A stretch of DNA of 64,000 nt. Source: Megalobrama amblycephala. Lineage: Eukaryota > Chordata > Actinopteri > Cypriniformes > Xenocyprididae. This document shows, in pieces, positions 13,442 to 25,400 of the stretch (positions are counted from its first letter, which is position 1; each line of letters opens with the position of its first letter). The stretch spans positions 12,107,422 through 12,171,421 of the forward strand of contig NC_063054.1 of the NCBI RefSeq assembly GCF_018812025.1. The letters are read 5' to 3'. The position numbers and the translations under genes were made by a program. The notes under the pieces were generated by a model. That model worked only from the letters and a program-made list of their open reading frames with translations, was not told the DNA's origin and did no database searches.

Positions 13442-16400
13442 GTGTTTTCCAGGCATAAGTTGGCTTTCTCTCAGAGTCGCGTGACAAGTTATTTGTTTGA
13501 TGGCAGCGGCTTCGCTTTAGTCAACAACATTGAGAGAAGAGGCAAAATTGGCATTGTTACTCGGTTTGATATCGAAGTTCGTACTGTTGCCAACAATGGC
13601 ATTCTATTCCTCATGGTTAATGAGGTAAATATGTTTTCATTATAAATGTTGTTATTAAATTATTTTGCACTGATTCTTGGATTCTGGAACAAAACTAGAA
13701 AACTGAAAATGTATATGTGTGAAGAAATTGTTTCGGATTAATTTGATGAGCATTTTCATTGGTATTCAGAGTAAAGACCCGATCGCACCAAGGATAACGA
13801 TAATGATAATGATATAGTTTTAAAAATCATTCTAAATATAAAGAATGATGAATGATATGTGGATGCTAATATGGTTATTGTTATAGTTATCTTGATAACA
13901 CTTTACAATAAGGTGTCATTTGTTAACATTAGTTAGTGTATTAACTAACATGAACTAACAATGAGCATTACATTTGTTACAGTATTTTTACATTTTTGTC
14001 AATAAAAATATAGTCGTTCATTGTTTTATGTTAGTTCACAGTGCATTAACTAATGTTAACAAATACAACTTTTGATTTTAATGATGTGTATTAGTAAATG
14101 TTGAAATTAACATTAACTAAGATTAATAAATGCTGTAGAAGTATTGTTCATTCTTAGTTCATGTTAACTAAAGTAGTGAACTAATGTTAACAAATGAAAC
14201 CTTACTGTAAAGTGTTACCGTTATCTTTATTGTTATTCATTACTTGTTCAATAATCGCTCTGGTGTGAATGGGCCCACAGAAAATACACAAATAACATAC
14301 ATTTGAAATACAAATGTGAACATTTATACAAATATTAATAATTGTACTAATGCAAAGTTTCATATTAAGAATTTCAGTTTTATTTGAAAACAAATTTAAT
14401 TTTAATATAAAACAAAAGAGTTTATTAATGGGGGAATGGAGAGGGAAGTTCATGTTAATGAATGTAAATTGTTAGTTCATGTTAATGAATATAGTTTACT
14501 AATGTTAACAAATGGAACCTAATTGTAAAGTGTTACCTAAATTATTAGTTCAGTCAGGACATTTTAGTTTATTAGAGCCAGAGTGTAGATTGATGTGAAA
14601 AAAAAAAATAATTAAAAAAAATAATTAAAGCATTTTAGCATAAGATTGCAACATAACAAAATGCAAAAAAAGGGGATCGGAATACTTTATACTTTCACAT
14701 ATATGAATATAGAGAGGGAGACCTGGATAAGGTGCTGTGACATGCTATTTCACGTAGCAAGAATTTGTAAGCTTAAAAATGCTTCATACTTTTCTCATGT
14801 GCAGAGTCACAGGCAGCTGTATGTTATGGTCCCTTTCTACATGTGTGATCATATGATAAATTTGTGCATAATTTTCTAGAACTATAAGGCATTTCAGCTT
14901 ACTCACTGACACCTTATTACCACTATACAGCTATGCAAAATGAATACTTTTTTTCTGTGCATATATTGCTGCATTTATGATGGGTTTCCACAGACAAATT
15001 TTTTCGTGCTGGAGCTGAAAAATGGGTTTCTCCGTCTGATGTACGATTTTGGTTTTACAAATGGTCCTGTCATCATGGAGAGTAACTTGGCCAAACTCCA
15101 TATCAACGATGCTCGATATCATGAGGTAATTGCTTTCTTGAGGGCATTCATCAATTCATACAGTATCTTTAAACACAATGCATAACTTTTAACACCCTAT
15201 TGTAAATTTTGTCTCAGGTGTCTGTGATCTATCATCACTCTAAGAAGATCATTCTGCTAGTGGACAGAAGCCATGTCAAGTCCATGGAAAATGAAAAGAA
15301 ACCCTTACCATTCTCTGATATCTATATTGGAGGAGCTCCTTCTAGAATTCTGCTCTCAAGGTGAGAACATTTGTTACCTATTAATGCACAGATCAGGTAG
15401 ACAGGGTGCTCCAATGGCTTAGCAGTACTCATTTCTAACATTGAACCCAGCCATATGAATGTTCCACAGGCCAGAACTATCATCTCTGGTGGGATTGAAG
15501 GGTTGTGTAAAGGGCTTCCAGTTCCAGAAAAAGGATTTCAATCTCTTGGAGGAGCAAGGAACCATTGGTATCAGCAGTGGCTGTCCTGAGGAATCATTTG
15601 TATGTAACATACCCTTCTAAATTAATAGCATTGCCAAATTGGCCCAGGAATGATGAAAAAAAAGTTGTCTGTGTCCAAATTGTGTGACACAGAATGAAAT
15701 CCTTGTTTTTCAATCAAACAAGCTGGAGTAAATATGCATGCACTACAGTCAAGTCAAGTCACCTTTATTTATATAGCGCTTTTTACAATGCAGATTGTGT
15801 CAAAGCAGCTTTACAGTGATAACTGGTATATAATTTTGGCTGCACAGCAGCTCTTAAAGAAAATAGTGTCATTATCCATCTTAAGTAAATTCAGTATTGA
15901 TTCATTCCGATGTAAGAAACAATAGTTATTAATTTAGTTAATTTATCTATATCAGCACTGGAGTAAACAGTGATGTCATCATCCAGCTCAGGTCAGTTCG
16001 CAACACTGTTGAATATCAAATGTCAAGAACATAAACTAAAGACGACACGTACCCTGAACAGAAAGAAGAACTGAGGGCTTAAATACATACTGAGATGATT
16101 AACAGAACAAGAACCAGGTGCGCAACTTGATTAGAAACCATGAAATCAAATTAGAAACAGGAACAGTAAACACCAGAAAACCATGAGAACAAAGCTAAAC
16201 AGAACATAACTGTCACTTTAAATTTTTTTAAAACAAATTCTACAATAGGAGACTGCTCACCAGGCTCACACATGCTGTATTCACTTATTCAGTATTTACC
16301 ATTATGAATACCATTACGTCTTTGTACTGTTTAGCTATGGTCTAAATTAAAACAAACAAACAAACAAAAAAAAACAAACAAACCCAAAAAGAAAGAAGAA

Positions 16401-19400
16401 AGAAAATAAATTTAGATGTTTTGAGAGAACTTGCTCAAATCTTGTTGTCTTACACCTGCAGATGTCTCGTAAGGCCTATTTCACGGGTGATGGCTATCTG
16501 GGCTCTACAGCTAAAATCTCACCATTCCAGTCTTTTGAGGGAGGACTAAACTTCAGAACTCTACAGTCTAATGGACTCCTATTCTACCATAAAGATGGGG
16601 TATATATTTTTTTATTATCTTCTTAGTTACTGTGATTTACCCAGTCAAGTCTTGTTCTATCTCTAACATTTTACAGGCAAGGAAGCTAATCTTAAAGCAA
16701 GAAACAAAGGAAAAAGGAGATCCAAGGCTTGGTTGCAATGTTTTTACTCCATATCAACCTGCATACTCCCCACTAGTGTAGAAACTGTTCTTGCTTGAAG
16801 GAGGGGATTGGGGGAATGTGTGTTTGATACAGATGTTAGATCAAGCCAGTCTTTCTCTCTGTTCTAGTTGGATGAGTTTTCTCTCTCACTGGAGAATGGT
16901 GCAGTGCTTCTTCAGTCCAAAGGAACCAGAGTCAAATCACATAAGAAGAGTTATAATGATGGACAGCCTCATTTCATAGTTGCCTCGGTGACCAATCAGA
17001 AGTAAGTTGGTGACTTTTTTAAAAAGTTGGTTAATTTTTACAATAATATTAGAAATTAAATTATATTAAAAATATTTTACCATGTAATATTCATTTATTT
17101 TAGTAAATTTTAATCCATTTTACTTACATGCTATATAATTTTAGTTGAAAAATAATGCGATAATGCGGATGACAAAAATATGGCATACCTTACAGTGCCT
17201 TTAGAAAGTTTTCAAACCCCATAATTTTTTTCAGATTTTGTTATGCTGCAACCTTTGCTTTGTTATGCTGCAATACTTGAAATTATTTTTTCCACACTTT
17301 ACACTCCATATCCCACAATGATGATAAATATAATAAATATTTATTACATTATTAACATCTGTCAAACATAAGGTTCCAAAAAAGACATAATCAACATAAA
17401 ATATGATTATGAAAATCAATCATAAAGACATTATGAACATAAAATGTGTTCTTAATGTGAAAACTTGAGCAATTTCTGCAATAAAAGCATATATTTAATA
17501 TTTTGAAATTACAAAGAAGAATAAGTAGCACAAGACCCTTTGTATTGTGTAATCAGATCTCTACATTTTTCATTTTTCTTCTTCAAAAATTGTTAGTGCA
17601 TCTTTAATATCTTGCATTTGTTATTTCTCATCATATTTTTGGAAATGTTAGTTTTAATTAAAATCAATTATTTTCATGATGCATATTTTGTCTCATCTTA
17701 ATTACTAGTGATGAAAAACATTCTGCATTTTGTTGATCTCACATGAAGTTCTGAAGCTAATAAGGTGTCCTTCTATGTATAGACTTGTTACATCAACTAT
17801 TTATCCATGATCTCTTGGTAGGTATGAACTTGTAATTGATGACAAAGACAAGCAGGAGAAGAAGAAGCCGTCTTCCACGTCTCAGTCAGATAACGTTCCA
17901 AAGACCTTCTATTATGGAGGCTCTCCTATGAGTTCCATACAGAATTTTACTGGGTGCATCAGTTACGCATATATTAGCAGGTAACATATACAGCCTTTTT
18001 CAAACAAAACTAAGAACAAATTTTAAATTGTTTTAAATTTACTGTGTAAATTGTTGTTGTTTTTGGTTGGCTCAGGGATGTGAGAAATCTGATCTGGTGG
18101 TTCCCAACCCTATTTCCCAAGCCCTCCAACACTTAACTTTTTGAATGTCTCCTTTTTCTGACATACCCAATACTTTGCTATACTAAAACTTTATTCAACA
18201 ATATCTTCTCTTCTGTGTCATTCTCATAAGTTGTGTACGTCCAGCGCTTCCAGGTTCAATGTTAGAATGCCAACACATTATTGGCCAGCTCCTGTGTCAG
18301 CATCATACGCATGCGCCGTGCTGCTCACATGTGCATCTTTGGCCAACACTGATCCGGCATTTGGATGTAAACACGGAAGCCTTCACTGTGCTTACTGTGT
18401 CGCCTGTGTAAGGATAATGACAGGGAAGAGATTGTTGAATAAAGTTATTTTTGTTTTGTTTTTGCACACAAAAAGTATTCCCGTCGCTTCATAAAATTAA
18501 AGTTGAACAACTGTAGTCACATTGAATGTTTTAACAACATGTTTAGTACTTTTCTAGACCTTGAAAGTGTTGCTGTTATATTGCTGTTGCTGTTATATAT
18601 AATTATATTGCTGTCTATGGATGAGTCATATACCTCTCAGATTTCATCAAAAATATCTTAATTTGTCTTCCGAAGATGAACGAAGGGCTTACAAGTATGG
18701 AACGACATGAGGATGAGTAATTAATGACAGAATTTTCATTTTGTGTGTGTGTGATGTGTGTGTGATGCAGGCAGGATAGAGATATAGAGCCAGAAGACTT
18801 CCAGCGTTACAGTGAGAATGTGCAGGTGTCACTACAGGACTGCCCAGTGGAAAGACCCCCAGCTGCTCTGCTCAAAGACAGCAGAGACTCCTCTAGACGA
18901 AGTCCGGGACACTCCCGCAAGGTGCAACATACCAGCTCACACAGATGCATGAATACCCTGTGTAGTTACACAGTTATGCACCTAAACATATTGTTGTCTC
19001 ACAGGTGGGCAGGGATGAAGTCCAGCCTGACACATGGCTTGAAGAGCAATCCTTTGGATGTTCCAGAGACAGAGGCTGCTTCATGTTACCTGTCCTCCCG
19101 CCCACGAGTGACCCGCCATGCCTACCACTATGGTGGTTCAGCCCACAGCCGACATGAGTACACAGGCGTTGCCAGTGTTATCAGAAATGAGTAAGTATTG
19201 ATGGTACAAAGTAAAGCAAGTTTACTATGAAGAAAAGCCATACGGAGCTTGTTATGTGATGCAAATATCAAAATGTATTAGTTTACAAATCTTGCACTAT
19301 GGTAAAAGTGTTTTAAGGTCATAACATGGTATTGTGCGTGGAAATGCATGAAAAAGATTCTTTATTATATCGATAATCTGTCCCTGTAATCATAAATTGT

Positions 19401-22400
19401 GTGAAAAGGAATTAAAGTTTTTGGTGTTGTACTGCCACTAGTGTTCATTTCAGCCAGAAACTGCAGTAAATTTTATGTATAGGTACATTTTTTGGATTTT
19501 TGCAAAAATGTTGGTAGAGGCATTTTATGGTTGAATATCCATAATATTTCTCCACTACAGTCAGCTTTTAGACTTTGAGAGCGAAGTGCATGACAGTGCA
19601 CCTGACCTGGTTGTGTTTGGAATACTAGAACAATACTAATACTCATTCTATCGTATTGCAGAAATAATTAGAGTAGTATGGTAGTTTGCCATTCCGAACA
19701 TAGGTACCCCTGCTCTTTACTATGCAAATTCATTATTATATTATAAAAGGTGCCTTATTCATAAAACTCAGCACTGTTTTCCTGATGTACATTGTCTTTT
19801 GATCATAGCAGCAATTATTTATCAAGTGATAGAGCCATAAATTCGGTGCATGTGGCGATACTTTAACAGTGCTGTCTGTTCCTCTGTCTCTTTTAGATCT
19901 CACTTTTCTCTATCTCTGAAAACTCGTTCAGCGTTTCGGTCTCATCTTCTACCATGGCTGACAAGTCTGAGGAAAACTTCATGGCTCTGTTCCTCACTCA
20001 TGGAAGGCTGGTATTCACATTCAGTTCAGGCCAAAACCATGTCAGAATCCGATCCAAAGAGAAGTACAGTGATGGACAGTGGCATGATGTAAGAATGACT
20101 AATGTTCACTAATAAATTTCGAGGTTACACGTTCCATTTCTGTGACATTAGCTACACTAAATGAAATTGTACAGATAATGATCACCTTTCAAATGCTGAG
20201 ATGTTAAGTTCAGTTATTTGATTTGTCTTAAAAGTAAAATAAGTTGTAATTATTTAATAGTTTGCCTATTACAAAGGTGTCTCTTACACACCTTTTATGT
20301 GACACTTTCTCTTTCTCTGTAGATTATCTTTATCAGAGGTGGAAATATGGGCAGACTGATAATTGATGGCCTTACGGTATTAGAGGACAGAGCCCCAGGC
20401 ACAAACATCTCACTGCCTGTCCAAGATCCTCTCTATGTCGGTGGGGTGCCACCTGATCAGGCTAAGAAAAACATTCAGGTATTGTGATTCCTCATTAACT
20501 CCCATATGCTCTCAGGTCCATATAGGTTCTCTTCTCTGCTGAGATATTTTATTGTCTGTGGGGCGGGCACCCGTCTGGAATGCAGGCAGCTGCACCAGAA
20601 TAAATTACTAGTGTCAAGCACATATTCTAGCATAATTTTGTCTGTTCATAGTGATAGACGATAGTATGCATACTCTTTTGACCTGTTTAATAGGACTTAA
20701 GTACTTATTTATATGTAATTTCATAATTACTTCTATTTTCTTAGAGTTAAATGTGGTTAAAGTGCACTGCTGAATGTACTGACTAGCATTTATGGTAAAT
20801 AAAATATATTTTAATGTCATTTATATTGAAATTGTTATAAAATTAAATGAACTATCAAATAACACTACTCTTAGGACTTTAAGTACACTTAAGTGGCATT
20901 TTATTTTATTACCATATTATCTGCAAGTACACTTTTTTTTTTAAATACTTTAAATATTTAATTATACTTTAAAGATTTGAAGGATGCTAATGTGCTAAAT
21001 GCACATTCAATACAATTAAATGCACTTCTTTTTCACAAGGGTAGGAAAATCCTGAGCCATTATATATACTGTAGGAGCAGGTTCAAAGGGTTTATCTATT
21101 GAATTGGGCTGGGTATTGAATTTTAGAATTTCAAATTATGCATATCGATTCTGATTCTTATTGATTCCTAGTTTTGATTATAATAATGTAAAAAAAAAAA
21201 AAAAGAAAAAAAAGTAAAAATTTAGATATGAAGCATATTTATTCCTTGACATTACACAAAGCGTTCTGTTGCAGCTGAATACCATGGACAAAAATCAGTA
21301 GCCTATAAAAACACTTACACAAGGAACTTTTGCCTATGGTTTTAGCAAAAATACCACAGCAAAAACAGCTTGACTAACTAAATTAAATTCCAAACATTAT
21401 TAAAGACAAGTAAACAGTAATAAAATAAGAACAAATAAACAAATTAGCAATAGCACATAAATACAACTGAAACAAGTTCAGGTGCAGAAATAGAAATAAA
21501 ATGTAATCAAATGTAAAATAACACAGTTTTCTTTTTACGAAAATGTTATGAAAATTAATCCTTATTAAAGTTACAAAAGTTATTCAGTCAAGATCAGTGA
21601 GTGATTTTCTCTTTGTTTTTTGTTCTTTGATTAACAGTAATAACACAGACTGTTGCAGGTTTATTAGACTGCTGTCACTTTAAGAGCGAATGCACGGACC
21701 CAATATGAAGCACATGCAACAGTTTATGTTCACTTAAGGCATTAATAACTGTTTACAAGGATATTTTGACTTAATTTTGTGTGTATTTGTCTGTTCAAGC
21801 ACAAGAAGATGCAAAGTATCCGATTCCAGAATTGGAATTGATTTTCAATTCCCAACCCTACTATTGACCAACGTGGGTCTTGAACCCAAAACCCTGAGAT
21901 TAAGAGCCATACTGTAGCAGCTGAGATGACCTTGTTTCTGCACCTGTCAGATTAGTTTTATTACCAACTCTAATTTTAGTCACAGGATTGCTTAAAACAC
22001 CCAGGAACTAGTCAATACAATAGTCAATATTTGCAGCAATTATTATTATTAACTGATGTTAATTTTTACATACACATTTGTAGCATTAAAAATTATATAC
22101 ATTAACATTAGTTTAAGCATTATTATAAGAAAAACTTGTGACAACATACATAAAGCACTTTAGGTTCAACATCCTAAACTCAAACTTTACATACAGCACT
22201 TTAGGTACAGGTACAGCAACAATGTACGACCCCTAATGCAAATGAAGTTGCTTCAGGATGTGATTACCCCAAATGGTGCAGAAACAAAGAATGTGTTGAC
22301 TTTGCTTTTCTTCATCATGATAAATCAAGCTATTTGGGTTGATGCAGTTATTCTAATGTAATCAGATAATGTAGAACTTATTTTTAGGGCATGACACTGT

Positions 22401-25400
22401 CATTTCTTACACATTAGTATTTATAAATTAACATCACCCATTAGTTCACTCAAAAAGGAAAATTCTGTCATTTATTACTCACCCTCATGTTGTTCCAAAC
22501 CAGACATTCGTTCATCTTCGGAATACAAATGAAGATCTTTTTAATGAAGTCTGAGAGCTTTTTCTCCCTCCATTGACAGCTATGCAACTACGACTTTCAA
22601 GCCCCAGAAAGGTAGTAAAGTTAAAACATCATAAAAGTAATCCATGTGACTCCAGTAGTTTAACCTCAATTTTATGAAGAGACGTGAGCACTTTGCTTGC
22701 ACAAAACAACATAATTTACTACTTTATGTATAAAAATATTAATCTCCAATGCGCAATCAAGGCAGCACCATGACGCATGAGTTATGTGTTGATGCGAGAG
22801 CAGACATTGTTGCCTGAATGCCTGTTGGAGATTATTATTTTGTAAATAGTGGTAAACTACTGTATGTTTTTTTTTTTTTTTGCACAAACAAAGCACTTGC
22901 GCCGCTTCATAACATTAAGGTTAAACCACTGGAGTCACGTAGATTACTTTTATGATGTCTTTGGGGCTTGAAAGTGGTAGTTGCTTAGGCTATCAATGGA
23001 GGGACAGAAAGCTCCCAGATTTCATTAAAAAGACTGTGTTCCGAACATGAACAAATGTTTTGGTTTGGAACGACATGAGGGTGAGTAATTAATGACAGGA
23101 TTTTCATTTTTGGCTGAACTAACCCTTTAACCAGAATTAATAAATGTTTTTGTTCAGCATTGTCCAGTTCATTTACTAGTGTAATGATGGAGCAACATTT
23201 TGAAGAGAAACTTAGAATAATCTTAGAATGGTAGTTGACAAGAAATACTTTTGGAAGGTTGACATTCTGTGGTGTAACATGCTATACTAAATCTTACTAA
23301 ATGATTTTTAGTGGATGTGTTTATACTAAACACCATTTTGCTAATTCTTCCACAATTATTATGCATCTTTTTACATGGCTCTCTGCAATACCTGATTTGA
23401 ATCTGCAGTCAAGCATTTTATGTTTAATGACTGCCAAAATCAATATTTTTTGACTTCAGAACTCTCCTACACTGCCGTCGTTGCGTGTCTCTCAGCACAC
23501 ATAATGTTCTTTTCTTCTCACATCATTAAAAACAAACCTCCAATCAATATTTCATGTCTTTTTTTTATCTATTTGGTAAATAGTAGTATTATATTAGGTC
23601 CTGATCAGCCTGTTTTTTTTTTTTTTTTTTTTTTTGTGGTAATGATGTTACAACTAACTGATGAAAAGTATAAGGTTCTAAAGTTCTCATTCTTCTATTA
23701 CTTCTTTAGAAGACATCTGTGTCTAGCTTTTCTGGCTGCGTGCGGAGTCTCCAGCTGAATGGCCGCTGGCTCACCTCTGTCTCCAGCAGTTTTGGGGTCA
23801 CACCCTGCTATGAGGGCCCCTCAGAACCAGGGACATACTTCACTGAGGAGGGAGGATATGTGCTGCTGGGTAACATACTATGTTAACATACTATCTTTAT
23901 TAGTCTGCCTCAAATTCTCTTAATTAAATGCTTTAGTGTTGAGAAAGAGGGGACTGTGTTCTCACCACATAGCTCAATGACTCTGCTGAGTCTGTCCACA
24001 TGAGATTCATTTACATTCTTGATTTATTTGATTGATTTATTAGTGATTTATTTTTTTTTTTTTTTTGATCTTTTGTTTGATCTAAAGACATGCTTAATGC
24101 TTAGAATTAGTTTTGTAGACACATATTCATACACATACAAATAAAATGGGGAAGCAGACATAAGGTGTCCAGCATACATACTATATGAACTCCTTCAATA
24201 GTGTTTTAAAAGCATCCCAGGATGCACCTAATGAAGTTGAATGGATCATACAGTACCAAGAATGTGCAGAGCTATCAAGGAAAATGGTTGCTGTTTAAGC
24301 TCAAGTATAAGTATCAAGTATAAGTATACAGATGCAAAATGTTCATTTTAAAAAGATCATAAAAACTGCATGTGACAACACGTCTTCATAATTTTCAAAA
24401 GTTTTCACCCCCATGCTCTTAATGCACTGTGTTGCTTACTTGAGCATCAGCAAATCTTTGCAGCTTTTGTAATAGTTGTGTAGGCGTCCCTCAATTCTCC
24501 TCAGTGTGAAAATATGGATCTCAGCATCATACAGTCACTGCTGGAAAGGAAAAGAAACTGAAAAAAAAGAAAGAAAGAATGTGGAGGACCTGAAGAAATT
24601 TTTTGAAGAACAGTGAGCAGTTTTACTTCTCAGGACAAACAAGGGACCCATGAACAAAGTAAAACACTATTTCACAGCTTTGATGATAGTACTATTAATG
24701 TAAAATATGGAAAATAAAACTGATAAAGAAAAGATAGGTGTGTGCAAACATTTGGCTTTTGTTGAAAAGATCAGTTTAACCAGCTATAGCAGCCTTAACT
24801 GGTCGACAAGCTTCATCAGAATGACTAAAGCATGTTTTGCTGGTGAGAGCAACATTATGGTGAGAACCAAACACACACTAATCAGTAAAACCAGTTTTGA
24901 ACCAGCTTGGAAATTCATGCTAGTCTTCCACAAGAATAATAAGAACAAGCAGCCCAACACATAAGTGAGAGCCACAGACAGACAGAGGCTCCTGTGGGAG
25001 AAGTGGAATGTGATCTGCCCCTTATTGCCACACTGCAGCGATCTGATTGGTTAATGCAGAGGTTGGAGATGATTTAAGCAGACCTCAAGGTCTTGGGAAA
25101 CAAAGTTGCAGCTGTTGAATGTGCATAGAGAAATTTCACGCCCTGGTGTGATGTTCAGGGGGTTACACATGCACATAACTCTGCTAGGCTCAAGAGGACA
25201 CAATTCCAGCATACAGTGCTAAACAGCTGAATACGAGAATCCGATGTCTCCTTGCCTGAATGTTTTAGCAGTCTTGTGGATAGAATTTAATCCAAGGATA
25301 ATATGCTGAAATAAAGTATGTTCTTCTTCTCCTGCCTTGCAGATGACTCCTTTAATTTTGGCTCAAGATTTAAGCTGGTGATGGAGGTGCGCCCTCGTGT

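Larger units (their letters stand above)
20479..23709. other. lama4 intron 23
   Basis: 3.2-kb intron that interrupts LG4. Besides the two elements listed separately (21104-21860 and 22432-23126), it holds AT-rich sequence, poly-A near 21190 and a T17-T22 run near 23612. No further exon is needed by phase. Confidence 0.6.
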
